Assembly: GCA_944350315.1 (NCBI GenBank)
Contig: CALVON010000004.1
Coordinates: 1-44,124 of the forward strand
DNA from: an uncultured Bacilli bacterium
Lineage (GTDB): Bacteria > Bacillota_I > Bacilli_A > RF39 > UBA660
Reading direction: 5' to 3'
Length of the DNA: 44,124 bases
Part shown: one piece after another, positions 8,106-16,591 of the stretch
Layout: every line of letters starts with the position of its first letter
How positions within the stretch are numbered: position 1 is the first letter of the stretch
Translations under genes and position numbers: made by a program
Notes under the pieces: model-generated
The model's input: only the letters and a program-made list of their open reading frames with translations
What the model was told of the DNA's origin: nothing
The model's database searches: none

Positions 8106-9342
8106 CTTTTCTCTCCATAAATTTATTAACAGCATTTATAACAGCTATCTTACCATAATCATATGTAAGTGACCCTTGTAAATATGCAATATAAGGCTCT
8201 CTTAAAGGTCCATCACACGATAATTCTATTGAAGACCCTTGTGTAAAAGAACCTGAAGCCATTATAATTTGACTATCATATCCAGGCATATCACAAGGAG
8301 TTGGTTCTACATAAGAATCAATTGCTGAACTATTTTGAATTATTTTACAAAAATCAATTAATTTATATTTATTTCTAAACTCTATATTTAAAACTATATC
8401 TGCTTTTTTATCATTATATTTAGGAGACACCTTATATCCAAGTTTATCCATTACATAACTAAATAAAACTAAAGTCTTAAGGCTACTACTAACAACAGAA
8501 GGTGCCATATATAATCCTAATAAAAACATTCTGTTATTACTACCAGACGGTCCAACTTCCTTTCCTTGGCCAGGAACATTTAATCTTTCAGCACATAATT
8601 CTACTAATTTTTTCTTACCACAAATATATGCCCCATTAGTAGCTATTCCAGCTCCTAAATTTTTAATTAAACTACCAACTACTAAATCAGCCCCAACTTC
8701 TGTAGGTTCCTTATAAGAAACAAACTCACAATAGCAATTATCAATCATAATAATTACTTCTTTATCTATTTTCCTAATATCTTTAATAATTCTTTCTAAT
8801 TTATTTATATCAATACTCTCTCTCGTAGAATATCCTTTACTCCTCTGAATAGTTATTAATTTTACCCTCTTACTAAGCAATAATTTATAAATAGACTCTT
8901 TATCAAATTCATTATCTATTAAATCAATTTGCTCATATTTAACACCATAACTAATAAGACTACTATCATTAGGAGCTATTCCAATTACCTTATCTAAAGT
9001 ATCATATGGTTTTCCTGTAATTGATAACATTATATCTCCTGGACGAAGCATTGCATTTAAAGCTACGGTTAAAGCATGTGTCCCAGAAATTAATTGTCCT
9101 CTTACTAAGGCATCTTCACACTTAAAAACATCTCTATATACATTTTCTACAACATCTCTACCACAATCATTATATCCATATCCAGTAGTACCTTGTAGAT
9201 GAGCTTCGCTTACTTTATTGTCATGAAATGCTTTCAAAACCTTCATACTATTAAAAAAACTAATTTTATCTATTTCTCTAAATTCATTACTAACATTCTT
9301 TTCACAATCATATACAAACTCAATTACATTTTTTCTGTCCAT
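8098..9342 (-). CDS. PLP-dependent enzyme of the YnbB / 'methionine gamma-lyase, aluminum resistance' family
   Basis: The 414-residue protein is a fold-type-I PLP enzyme of the family that includes Bacillus YnbB. Visible signatures are 'LQGTTGYGYNDCGRDVVENVYRDVF', 'VRGQLISGTHALTVALNAMLRPGD', the Asp segment 'IIMIDNCYCEFV' and the lysine segment 'VGSLIKNLGAG', where the Lys should bind PLP. The physiological substrate in this family is uncertain; the name comes from old annotations. The start codon lies inside the end of the SDR gene (19-nt overlap) with AAGGGATGA upstream; the gene overlaps murD by 8 nt at its other end. Confidence 0.85.
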   Translation of the reverse strand: MDRKNVIEFVYDCEKNVSNEFREIDKISFFNSMKVLKAFHDNKVSEAHLQGTTGYGYNDCGRDVVENVYRDVFKCEDALVRGQLISGTHALTVALNAMLRPGDIMLSITGKPYDTLDKVIGIAPNDSSLISYGVKYEQIDLIDNEFDKESIYKLLLSKRVKLITIQRSKGYSTRESIDINKLERIIKDIRKIDKEVIIMIDNCYCEFVSYKEPTEVGADLVVGSLIKNLGAGIATNGAYICGKKKLVELCAERLNVPGQGKEVGPSGSNNRMFLLGLYMAPSVVSSSLKTLVLFSYVMDKLGYKVSPKYNDKKADIVLNIEFRNKYKLIDFCKIIQNSSAIDSYVEPTPCDMPGYDSQIIMASGSFTQGSSIELSCDGPLREPYIAYLQGSLTYDYGKIAVINAVNKFMERKDE

Positions 9343-10028
9343 AATTTATCATCCCTTATATCTATTCTCAATACTTCTGTATTTCTATTTTTCTTATTAT
9401 AATTATCAATAATTATTTTATATATCGAATCTATTAATTCATCAATTCTAATTAATCTAGATTGCCCTATTCTTTTAAGTTCACTATCTAAATAATCTTT
9501 ATCTATCTCATTAGTACTATTACTATCAATCCAATTAGGACAAATACAAATTATCTTATTAGAAGATATCATTCCAATAATCTTACTCATATGAATAATT
9601 CCCGCTTTACTAATTGAATAATCTAAACTATATTCGCTATACGTATCTATTCCATCAGTACTACTCATATTAATTATTAAACCATTAGAGTTATATTTAG
9701 AATATATTTGATTACATAAAAACATTCCTACTAAATTAATTTCCAAAACCCTCATAAATTCTTCTTTTGTCTTATCTAAAAAATTATTATCCATACTAAC
9801 AGATGCCAAATTAATTAAAATATAATCTTTACCAAATAATTCTAAAGCTTTCTTTATAACATTCTCTATATCATTTTCCAAACTAACATCACATTTAATT
9901 GATATTATATTATTTAATTTTATATAATTTTTATTATATGTAATTATTACTTGATGATTATTATCTCTTAATTTTTTAGCAAGACTAATTCCAATATCAC
10001 TAGAACCACCAATGATTAATACATTCAT
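9324..10028 (-). CDS. short-chain dehydrogenase/reductase (FabG-like)
   Basis: This 234-residue SDR has the dinucleotide site 'IIGGSSDIGISLA' at its N-terminus, 'CDVSLENDIE', 'LINLASVSMDN' (the NNAG position), 'LIINMSSTDG' with the catalytic Ser, and 'YSISKAG' with the catalytic Tyr and Lys. It is slightly short for FabG and its substrate cannot be named. The start is the ATG at 10028 with GGTGAT upstream; an in-frame TTG at 10043 is less likely. It is the first gene of the unit leading to the YnbB-like gene and murD, separated from the preceding gene by a terminator. Confidence 0.85.
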   Translation of the reverse strand: MNVLIIGGSSDIGISLAKKLRDNNHQVIITYNKNYIKLNNIISIKCDVSLENDIENVIKKALELFGKDYILINLASVSMDNNFLDKTKEEFMRVLEINLVGMFLCNQIYSKYNSNGLIINMSSTDGIDTYSEYSLDYSISKAGIIHMSKIIGMISSNKIICICPNWIDSNSTNEIDKDYLDSELKRIGQSRLIRIDELIDSIYKIIIDNYNKKNRNTEVLRIDIRDDKLWTEKM

Positions 10029-10110
10029 ATCTATCACCAACAATCAAAATAAAATTCTACTTAAATAATTTTATCATTATTTTAAAAAAAAATCTACTTA
10101 ATATTACAAC

Positions 10111-10142
10111 AAAAAAATATTTGAATTTATCTTTCAAATATT
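10111..10142 (-). terminator. terminator overlapping the 3' end of the HExxH gene
   Basis: AATATTTGAA (10116-10125) and TTCAAATATT (10133-10142) form a 10-bp stem followed by T7 on the minus strand. The stop codon of the upstream gene lies within the stem. It separates the PBP2-side genes from the SDR-YnbB-murD unit. Confidence 0.75.
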
Positions 10143-11302
10143 CTCCTTTTAACATCAGATATATTTCTCTTTTTACAAGAACTTAAATCATCACCAATAT
10201 AATAAAATAAATCATATATATCAAAATTATCAAAATTTAAAACCATATTTCTAAATTTATCAGTTGGGTAATCTTCTTTAATTTTCTCATCAACCATAAA
10301 AGCTAAATAAGATGATATAAAATACTTAAAATATATATCTATATATTCCATTTTAGAAAAAAATTCTAAAATTAACATATTAATAATTTGATCTAATTGC
10401 CTATCTGTTGCTTTAAATATTTCTTTTAATTTTAAAATATCAACTTGTTGATCTTCAATATATGATTTCAAAAAAACTAAGAAAAAATATAAATTTTTAG
10501 CTATATAATTCATATATTTATCTCTTTCAAAATTTGAATTTTTGATTTGATTATTTTTATCATTTAAACATAAGAAACTAATAACTATTCTTTCTCCTAA
10601 TACAGGTAAAAATTCATTAATTAAAACAAGATTTTTTTTAGAACTATATTTATTTATTAAATAATGAAAAAATTCATGTAAAAAACTATAAACATCACTA
10701 ATATCTCCCTTTTTATTAGTAATAATATATTTTTCTAAAAGACAATTCCACTCATCTTCACAAATATCAAAATTAGACTCAAAAAATTCTTTTGAAGCAT
10801 CAGATAAATCCTTAAATTCAATAATTTGTCGTCCTTGAATCATATCTTCATAAATTAAGTTCCACTCTCCAGTAGGATCTAATCTTTTTATAATTTCTAT
10901 AATCCTTCTTTGATACTCTTCTTCAGTAATTTTAATTAATTCATCTTTCTCATCTTCACCTCTTATTTCAGCAAAAGCATATTCCTGCACTATACTAATT
11001 AAAAAATCTATATTTTCAATAATAAATTCTTTATTTTCATCAAAAGGTACCTCTTTTAAATAATCTTTTAATATTTCTTCAAATATACGAACTTTATATT
11101 TTTTATAAAAATAATTAAATATTTTCTTCTCATTTGCAAAAAAATCATGAGTCAAAAGAATATAACTTCTTCTTAACATTTTTTTTAATTTATAATTATA
11201 AGATACTAGTTCTTTATCATCTTTTTTCTCATCAAGTAAAAACTTATTATTCAAATAAATAAAAAATAATCTATATGATACATCATTTTTATCAGGTTTC
11301 AT
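10127..11302 (-). CDS. unknown protein with a zinc-peptidase-like HExxH motif
   Basis: A 391-residue, Lys/Glu/Ile-rich protein without signal peptide or clear membrane segment. It contains HEFFH at residues 209-213, and an Asn-Glu (E230) 17 residues later could supply a third zinc ligand, as in gluzincins. No family is recognised; most of the sequence looks helical. The start at 11302 follows AGGGGGAA by 5 nt. It has its own promoter, TTGACA (11352-11357), 17 bp, TAGGAT (11329-11334), and its own terminator, so it looks like a single-gene unit placed within the division cluster. A peptidase role is only suggested by the motif. Confidence 0.7.
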   Translation of the reverse strand: MKPDKNDVSYRLFFIYLNNKFLLDEKKDDKELVSYNYKLKKMLRRSYILLTHDFFANEKKIFNYFYKKYKVRIFEEILKDYLKEVPFDENKEFIIENIDFLISIVQEYAFAEIRGEDEKDELIKITEEEYQRRIIEIIKRLDPTGEWNLIYEDMIQGRQIIEFKDLSDASKEFFESNFDICEDEWNCLLEKYIITNKKGDISDVYSFLHEFFHYLINKYSSKKNLVLINEFLPVLGERIVISFLCLNDKNNQIKNSNFERDKYMNYIAKNLYFFLVFLKSYIEDQQVDILKLKEIFKATDRQLDQIINMLILEFFSKMEYIDIYFKYFISSYLAFMVDEKIKEDYPTDKFRNMVLNFDNFDIYDLFYYIGDDLSSCKKRNISDVKRRIFER

Positions 11303-11328
11303 ATTATTCCCCCTAAATTTTCTTAAAT

Positions 11329-11357
11329 ATCCTAGCACACCATAGCGAATATGTCAA
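11329..11357 (-). promoter_or_regulatory. promoter of the HExxH gene
   Basis: TTGACA (11352-11357), 17-bp spacer, TAGGAT (11329-11334). The transcript would start about 20 nt before the start codon. Confidence 0.7.
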
Positions 11358-11367
11358 ATCAAATTAA

Positions 11368-11391
11368 AAGAAGATAATTAATTATCCTCTT
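11368..11391 (-). terminator. terminator of the 181-residue unknown gene
   Basis: AAGA-a-GATAATTAATTATC-c-TCTT is a long near-perfect palindrome overlapping the stop codon at 11382 and followed by TTAATTT on the minus strand. The T-run is short. Confidence 0.55.
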
Positions 11392-11927
11392 ACTATAGAT
11401 AAAATAGGTGCAAGTAATTTTTTCCTATTCTTACCACTTATATCTTCTTTTATTTTAACCCTTTTTCTTCTTCTAATTTCATCAATAGCTAATATTCTAT
11501 TAGATTCATCATTATCATCTTTTGCATAATAATCAACAAAATCAATTTTAAAAGTATATCTAAAACCTGTCATATATTCAATCATGTCTAAAACATTTTT
11601 TAAAACAGCTTTAATCTTTTCTAATGTTACACTATCAATATTTGTTGTTATTCCAAAAGTACAATCATCTATCAATAAAGGATCATAAAATTTACAATTA
11701 GGTCCTTTATTCTCTGAAGCAAAGACATGCTTGCAATCATTACAATGAATAATATAACTATATAGATAATTAATAACCAAGTTTTTACTATTTATTAAAA
11801 TAGGATTACTACTTTCATAATCGATATTTCTAAGTTCTTCAAACAACAAATTTGCAATTACCTTTACATCATCTATCCTCGAGGGATATTCATCATCAGA
11901 AGTAAAAGTATAAATTCTTTTTTTCAT
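11382..11927 (-). CDS. hypothetical protein with four clustered cysteines
   Basis: A 181-residue soluble protein of no family I recognise. It has 'HCNDCKHVFASENKGPNCKFYDP' near residues 60-85, where Cys and His residues could bind a metal, and a strongly basic C-terminal part ('RRRKRVKIKEDISGKNRKK') that could contact nucleic acid. The start at 11927 has AGGAAGAGAG upstream. A strong promoter, TTGACA-17-TATTAT (11954-11982), lies between it and the PBP2 gene, so it can be transcribed independently of the division cluster. Confidence 0.65.
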   Translation of the reverse strand: MKKRIYTFTSDDEYPSRIDDVKVIANLLFEELRNIDYESSNPILINSKNLVINYLYSYIIHCNDCKHVFASENKGPNCKFYDPLLIDDCTFGITTNIDSVTLEKIKAVLKNVLDMIEYMTGFRYTFKIDFVDYYAKDDNDESNRILAIDEIRRRKRVKIKEDISGKNRKKLLAPILSIVRG

Positions 11928-11953
11928 TTTCTCTCTTCCTTTGAATGACTTAT

Positions 11954-11982
11954 ATAATACCACAACCTATATATTTTGTCAA
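11954..11982 (-). promoter_or_regulatory. promoter of the 181-residue unknown gene
   Basis: TTGACA (11977-11982), 17-bp spacer, TATTAT (11954-11959), immediately after the PBP2 stop codon. Confidence 0.75.
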
Positions 11983-11983
11983 A

Positions 11984-14140
11984 TTAAGTATCACTATCAT
12001 ATATTTTGCTAAACTTAATCTCTACTTTCTTATCAATAATATTTCCTGACTCAATATTTTGCTCAACCGCATATCCATATCCTGATAAATTATATTCAAC
12101 ATTCATAAGTTCTAGAACATTTTTACATTCTTTATAAGACATACCTGCAAAATCAATCATCTCTTTATTATAATCATTTGTTAATAGTACTACCAAATCT
12201 CCACTATATAAAATGCTTCCACTATCTGGATACTGATTTATTATTTTATTTCCAGTACCCAAAGTTATTACCTTTAATTTATTATTTTCTAGTTCTTTGA
12301 CGATTTCCGTCGTTATTTTATTTTTATAATTACCTACGACATATTCTTCTTGACTACTCTCAGTATTATCAATATTTAAATACTTTGAAACATTAACTAA
12401 TACATCTTTAACAGCTGGTGCCATATAATTAACCGTATCCTTAGGTTTTTTTATCGCAATATACATAATTATTTCTGGATCATCACCAGGATACAGTCCA
12501 GCAAAAGAATATATATAGTCACTGCTTCCCGTTAAATATTGCCCGTTTTCATATATTGAAGCCGTTCCTGTTTTTCCAATTAGATCATATCCCTCCATAT
12601 AATATGGATATCCAGTACCCTTATCAGAATCAGGAACAATAACACTTTTCATTAATTCTTTCATTTTTTCTACTGTCTGTGTACTTGCTAACTGTCCTAT
12701 TTCTTCTCTTTCGTTTTCTAAAACTACTTTCCCATCTTCTGAAACTATTTTAGAAACAACATAAGGTTTTACCATTACACCATCATTTGCTATCATTGTT
12801 AATCCTTGTAGTATCTGAATTGGACTAACCATTATTCCTTGACCATATCCTGCTGTTGCTGCTTCAACATCATAGTTAAAACTAATATCTCCTGCTAGTT
12901 CATTACCTAATGTTATCCCTGTCTTTTTACCAAAACCATATTTTTCATAACATGCTTTTAATTCATTTTTAGAAATAACATTCTCTAATAAATTAGCTAC
13001 TCCGATATTTGAAGACATTGCAAAACCAAAATCATAAGTTATTTCTCCCCAACCAATTCCATTCCAGTCTCTAATCGTAACAGTATCGTTTTCATCAAGT
13101 TCCGAAACATAAGTTTTAGAACCTGACATAAATGTATCTTCTCCATTATATTTACCACTATCTATTGCACACATATAGCTAAATGTTTTCATTGTTGAAC
13201 CTGGCTCATAAGCATAACTTACCAAAGGATCTAAATAATTAGTTAAATTCCTAACATTTGGGTCAAACGAAGGAGTTGAAGAATATCCCAATATTTCTCC
13301 AGTTTTAGCATCCATTAACCCCATTACTACCCACTCTGCTTCACTGTCTTTTTGAGCTTTTTTAACGGCATTTTCTATAAATAATTGAATACTACTATCA
13401 ATAGTTAAATAAATATCACTACCATCAATAGCATCTTCTTTATATTCATTAGAATTTGCAATTTTATTTCCCCTAGCATCTTTTTCATAAGTAATATAAC
13501 CTGCAGTTCCCATTAACTCTTCATTAAAATAACCCTCCACTCCTAATTCACCAACAATATATAAATTACCATCAATTTCCTTATTTTTCGTATACCCAAG
13601 TAAATAAGAAGCAAAATCCCCATTTGGATAATATCTTTTTGTACTTTTAATAAAATCAATTCCTGGTAAGTTTAAATCTTTAATTTCTTCCATCTTTAAC
13701 TGACTTAAATTTTTACCACCTGTACCAAACTCAACTTGATAAAGATCCTTATTAAGTAATTCTAATATTCTTTCATAAGATGTATCAATATGTTCTGACA
13801 ATATTTTGGCAGTCCCTTCTTTATCTTCTACATGACGTAAAACATCACTTCCCTCACTTCTAGATTCATCCAAATAAGCAATTAACGTATAACTAGAAAC
13901 ATCCTGAGCTAAAGCATTACCATTAATATCATATATTGTTCCTCTTTCAGGCAAAATTGTCTCTTCGGTTATATTTCTATTTTTTATAAACTCACTAATT
14001 GTCAATTTATCATTAGCCCTATAATCAAATAAACATCTATAACTTAAAGATAGCCCCAGTATTAAAAATAAAAAAAAGACAAAAAGATATACAAACTTAT
14101 TTACTTTAAGTTTATTAGAATTTATCTTTCCATCTTTCAT
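11984..14140 (-). CDS. class B penicillin-binding protein (PBP2/FtsI type) with C-terminal PASTA region
   Basis: A 718-residue peptidoglycan transpeptidase, anchored by one membrane segment at residues 16-35 with the rest outside. The dimerisation domain begins at 'ILPERGTIYDINGNALA' near 60. The transpeptidase has S315-TMK (active-site Ser and Lys318), 'SSN' in 'AMSSNIGVA', and K523-TG. After about 610 come PASTA-like sequences ('KLKVITLGTGNKIINQYPDSG'). The gene sits after ftsL, the place of ftsI/pbpB in division clusters; SpoVD has the same architecture, but no sporulation gene is visible here. It ends the mraZ-rsmH-ftsL-PBP2 run. Confidence 0.93.
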   Translation of the reverse strand: MKDGKINSNKLKVNKFVYLFVFFLFLILGLSLSYRCLFDYRANDKLTISEFIKNRNITEETILPERGTIYDINGNALAQDVSSYTLIAYLDESRSEGSDVLRHVEDKEGTAKILSEHIDTSYERILELLNKDLYQVEFGTGGKNLSQLKMEEIKDLNLPGIDFIKSTKRYYPNGDFASYLLGYTKNKEIDGNLYIVGELGVEGYFNEELMGTAGYITYEKDARGNKIANSNEYKEDAIDGSDIYLTIDSSIQLFIENAVKKAQKDSEAEWVVMGLMDAKTGEILGYSSTPSFDPNVRNLTNYLDPLVSYAYEPGSTMKTFSYMCAIDSGKYNGEDTFMSGSKTYVSELDENDTVTIRDWNGIGWGEITYDFGFAMSSNIGVANLLENVISKNELKACYEKYGFGKKTGITLGNELAGDISFNYDVEAATAGYGQGIMVSPIQILQGLTMIANDGVMVKPYVVSKIVSEDGKVVLENEREEIGQLASTQTVEKMKELMKSVIVPDSDKGTGYPYYMEGYDLIGKTGTASIYENGQYLTGSSDYIYSFAGLYPGDDPEIIMYIAIKKPKDTVNYMAPAVKDVLVNVSKYLNIDNTESSQEEYVVGNYKNKITTEIVKELENNKLKVITLGTGNKIINQYPDSGSILYSGDLVVLLTNDYNKEMIDFAGMSYKECKNVLELMNVEYNLSGYGYAVEQNIESGNIIDKKVEIKFSKIYDSDT

Positions 14141-14148
14141 AATATCAC

Positions 14149-14442
14149 CTATTCTGTTACTGATTTTATATTATCATTGTCATATTTAAGTCCCATTTGA
14201 CTACTAACTTCTTGTATTTTCTCCAAAGAAACCATTTCATTTATTTTCATTGCTAAACTTTGATTACCATCACTCTCAACAGTTATTTTATCACTAAGTT
14301 CTTGAACTTCTAAATTTATTTTAGCAAGCATAGCTCTACTATAAATAATTCCCACTATTAAAAATATTGTTACAAACACAAAACATTTATATATTCTTTT
14401 TTCTAGTATCAATGTTTTATTAACCTTTTTCTTCTTTTTCAT
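14149..14442 (-). CDS. ftsL: FtsL-like divisome protein
   Basis: A 97-residue bitopic protein: a short basic cytoplasmic tail (KKKKK), one membrane segment at about residues 18-36 ('CFVFVTIFLIVGIIYSRAML') and an outer coiled coil with spaced Leu/Ile. FtsL forms a coiled-coil complex with DivIC/FtsB that activates septal wall synthesis. FtsL sequences are poorly conserved; the call rests on length, topology and position between rsmH and the PBP gene, with gaps of 4 and 8 nt. Confidence 0.8.
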   Translation of the reverse strand: MKKKKKVNKTLILEKRIYKCFVFVTIFLIVGIIYSRAMLAKINLEVQELSDKITVESDGNQSLAMKINEMVSLEKIQEVSSQMGLKYDNDNIKSVTE

Positions 14443-14446
14443 ATTA

Positions 14447-15370
14447 TCAGTCCTTTATTTTTTCAATAATTCTCAGTCTAGCACTTCTTGCTCTATTATT
14501 ATTATCAAGTTCCTCTTCACTAGGAACAATCCCTTTACTAATTATCTTTATTTTAGGCATATACTCTTCTGGTATATAAGGAAGTTTTTTAAATTTACTA
14601 TCTACTTCGCCATATTTTCTAAATATATTTTTAGCTATCCTATCTTCTAAAGAATGAAAAGTAATTATACATAATCTTCCACCTACATTAAGTAAATCAA
14701 TTGCTTGTTCAAGTCCATTTTCAAGAACCTCTAATTCATGATTAACTTCAATCCTTATTGCTTGAAAACTTTTTCTCGCAGGATGCCCATTTCTAAGTTC
14801 TTTCATTGGCATACTTCTTTTTATTATTTCTACTAATTCACTAGTTGTCTCTATATTCTTATTTTCTCTTGCTTTTACAATATTCTTAGCAATACTAGAA
14901 GCATACTTTTCTTCCCCATATTCTCTTAGTATTCTAACTAAATCTTGATAGCTATAATTATTTACTAATTCATAAGCCGAAAAATCACTATCAATATCCA
15001 TCCGCATATCCAATCTAGCATCATTATGATAACTAAAACCACGATAATCTTCATCTAATTGCATACTACTAACGCCAATATCAAATAATATTCCATCTAC
15101 TTTATTAATTCCCTCTTTAAGTAAACATTCTTTCATATTGGCAAAATTACTTTTAATGATTTTAAAATTATTAAAAGTTGCTAATCTTTCTTTACTATAC
15201 ATAATTGCTTCACTATCTTGATCAAATGCGTAAAGAAACCCCTTATCTATTCTTTTTAAAATTTCTAAACTATGCCCTCCGAATCCCAAGGTAGCATCTA
15301 CATAAATTCCATCTTTTTTAATATTTAATCCTTCAACACTTTCATATAATAATACACTCTTATGCTTCAT
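14447..15370 (-). CDS. rsmH: 16S rRNA (cytosine-1402-N4)-methyltransferase RsmH
   Basis: RsmH (MraW) methylates N4 of C1402 in 16S rRNA using S-adenosylmethionine. The 307-residue protein has the normal length, 'DATLGFGGHSLEIL' as SAM-binding loop near 24-37, 'GILFDIGVSSMQLD', 'FQAIRIEVNHEL' and 'CIITFHSLEDR'. The start is the ATG at 15370 (MKHKSVLLYES, the usual N-terminus), overlapping the mraZ stop by 11 nt, with the purine-rich end of mraZ as ribosome site. It ends in TGA, which shows TGA is a stop in this organism. Confidence 0.95.
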   Translation of the reverse strand: MKHKSVLLYESVEGLNIKKDGIYVDATLGFGGHSLEILKRIDKGFLYAFDQDSEAIMYSKERLATFNNFKIIKSNFANMKECLLKEGINKVDGILFDIGVSSMQLDEDYRGFSYHNDARLDMRMDIDSDFSAYELVNNYSYQDLVRILREYGEEKYASSIAKNIVKARENKNIETTSELVEIIKRSMPMKELRNGHPARKSFQAIRIEVNHELEVLENGLEQAIDLLNVGGRLCIITFHSLEDRIAKNIFRKYGEVDSKFKKLPYIPEEYMPKIKIISKGIVPSEEELDNNNRARSARLRIIEKIKD

Positions 15371-15803
15371 CCAAAAAATCCCCATCAAATAAGTTTTCTG
15401 ATATTTCATCCAGTTTTTCATAATTCTCGTTCATTAAACTATTCAATCTGTCTAATGACCAAATTTCTAGACGATCATTCACCCCAATGATTGCACATTC
15501 TTTTTTTAAACCCGCATATAAAGTTAAAGAATTCATAAGATTTACTCTACCTTGTCGATCGAACTCGCATACAGTGGCACTTGATAAGAAAAAACGTGAA
15601 AATATTCTTGCATCTTTCTTCGTAAATGGTAGTTTTTTTAATCTATTAACTATTTTTTCCCATTCTACCAAAGAATAGACAAATAAACATCCATCTAATC
15701 CTTTAGTAACTACAAAGCTATTACCAATTTCTTCTCTAAATTTAGCAGGAATTATTAATCTTCCTTTTTCATCAATGTTATGATGATATTCTCCAATTAA
15801 CAT
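15360..15803 (-). CDS. mraZ: transcriptional regulator MraZ
   Basis: A 147-residue protein with the two AbrB-like MraZ modules: 'GEYHHNIDEKGRLIIPAKFREE' at the N-terminus and 'CEFDRQGRVNLMNSL' near 90, each with the DxxGR signature. MraZ forms a ring and represses the division cluster it heads. The start is taken as the ATG of MLIGEYHH (15803), matching the family N-terminus; the ATG two codons upstream is an alternative. Three 10-bp-phased GTGG boxes lie just upstream, as expected for its own operator. Confidence 0.95.
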   Translation of the reverse strand: MLIGEYHHNIDEKGRLIIPAKFREEIGNSFVVTKGLDGCLFVYSLVEWEKIVNRLKKLPFTKKDARIFSRFFLSSATVCEFDRQGRVNLMNSLTLYAGLKKECAIIGVNDRLEIWSLDRLNSLMNENYEKLDEISENLFDGDFLDEA

Positions 15804-15810
15804 ATTCATC

Positions 15811-15846
15811 CCCACTTTCTTCCACAATCTACCACCTGCAATTATA
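15811..15846 (-). promoter_or_regulatory. mraZ promoter (-10) and MraZ operator boxes
   Basis: TATAAT (15841-15846) is followed on the minus strand by GTGGT (15831-15835), GTGGA (15821-15825) and GTGGG (15811-15815), spaced exactly 10 bp. MraZ is known to bind short tandem GTGG/TGGG-type repeats spaced about one helical turn. No clear -35 box was found. The boxes lie in the transcript leader and overlap the ribosome site. Confidence 0.75.
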
Positions 15847-15853
15847 TTCTATA

Positions 15854-15880
15854 ATAAAAAAAACTATTTGTAAATAGTTT
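15854..15880 (-). terminator. terminator at the distal end of the CRISPR array
   Basis: A 9-bp perfect stem AAACTATTT/AAATAGTTT (15861-15880), followed on the minus strand by a T-run. It would end the pre-crRNA transcript before the mraZ promoter. Confidence 0.7.
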
Positions 15881-15945
15881 CTCCATTAGTTTACATATAT
15901 TTTAACCTTATTTTTTTATCTAATATAAACTTTCGCATTTAATTT

Positions 15946-16509
15946 ATTATACATTACTAAAAATTCACAGGGTCCTGTAACGAAGTTACGAACTATATGA
16001 TTATTATTGTAGTTATACATTACTAAAAATTCACAGGGTCCTGTAACTAACCTTTTAAAACTGAGTTTGTCTTATAAGTTATACATTACTAAAAATTCAC
16101 AGGGTCCTGTAACAAGATTTAGGAGATTTTGAAATACCTAGTAGTTATACATTACTAAAAATTCACAGGGTCCTGTAACGGAAATATGAATGAATATTAC
16201 TTAAAAGATGTTATACATTACTAAAAATTCACAGGGTCCTGTAACAGGTGTAATAGAAGAAATAAGGAAAGAAACGTTATACATTACTAAAAATTCACAG
16301 GGTCCTGTAACAGCTGTTGATTATATGAATGAAACGCAAGAGTTATACATTACTAAAAATTCACAGGGTCCTGTAACAGTTATGTATATTGTTGTTAATG
16401 TAAACTAGTTATACATTACTAAAAATTCACAGGGTCCTGTAACAAGCATTAAAAACTACATTATCTTCTGCAAGTTATACATTACTAAAAATTCACAGGG
16501 TCCTGTAAC
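15946..16509 (-). CRISPR. type II-A CRISPR array: nine 36-bp repeats, eight 30-bp spacers
   Basis: Repeats start at 15946, 16012, 16078, 16144, 16210, 16276, 16342, 16408 and 16474, a 66-bp period. On the plus strand the unit begins GTTATACATTAC and ends GGGTCCTGTAAC; the transcribed (minus) form begins GTTACAGGACCC and ends AATGTATAAC. All are identical except the one at 15946, which has lost the outer G; degeneracy there marks the trailer end. The leader end at 16510 carries ATTTGAG, and the tracrRNA anti-repeat fits only a minus-strand crRNA, so three signs agree on orientation. Spacer origins cannot be told without a search. Confidence 0.98.
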
Positions 16510-16591
16510 CTCAAATACATTATATCATAATTTATTTAAAAATAGTATTTTCTTTTGATAAATTTTAATTTATAATGAATTTGGTGATAAA
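16510..16591. promoter_or_regulatory. CRISPR leader and divergent array/csn2 promoter region
   Basis: On the minus strand ATTTGAG (16510-16516) abuts the first repeat; this is a known leader-anchoring motif of one group of type II-A systems, including S. thermophilus CRISPR1. TATAAT (16519-16524) lies just before it, preceded by TG in extended -10 spacing, so transcription would start at the leader-repeat junction. On the plus strand TATAAT (16571-16576) and GGTGAT (near 16583) serve csn2. No good -35 box is seen for either direction. Only 82 bp separate array and csn2. Confidence 0.75.

Noticed and set aside
16208-16408. A 66-codon plus-strand reading frame with the repeated peptide LYITKNSQGPVT
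   Set aside because: It is an artefact of the CRISPR array: repeat plus spacer is 66 bp, a multiple of three, so one frame stays open.
15946-16509. Plus-strand transcription of the array from the mraZ side
   Set aside because: The degenerate repeat, the ATTTGAG leader and the tracrRNA anti-repeat all indicate minus-strand transcription.
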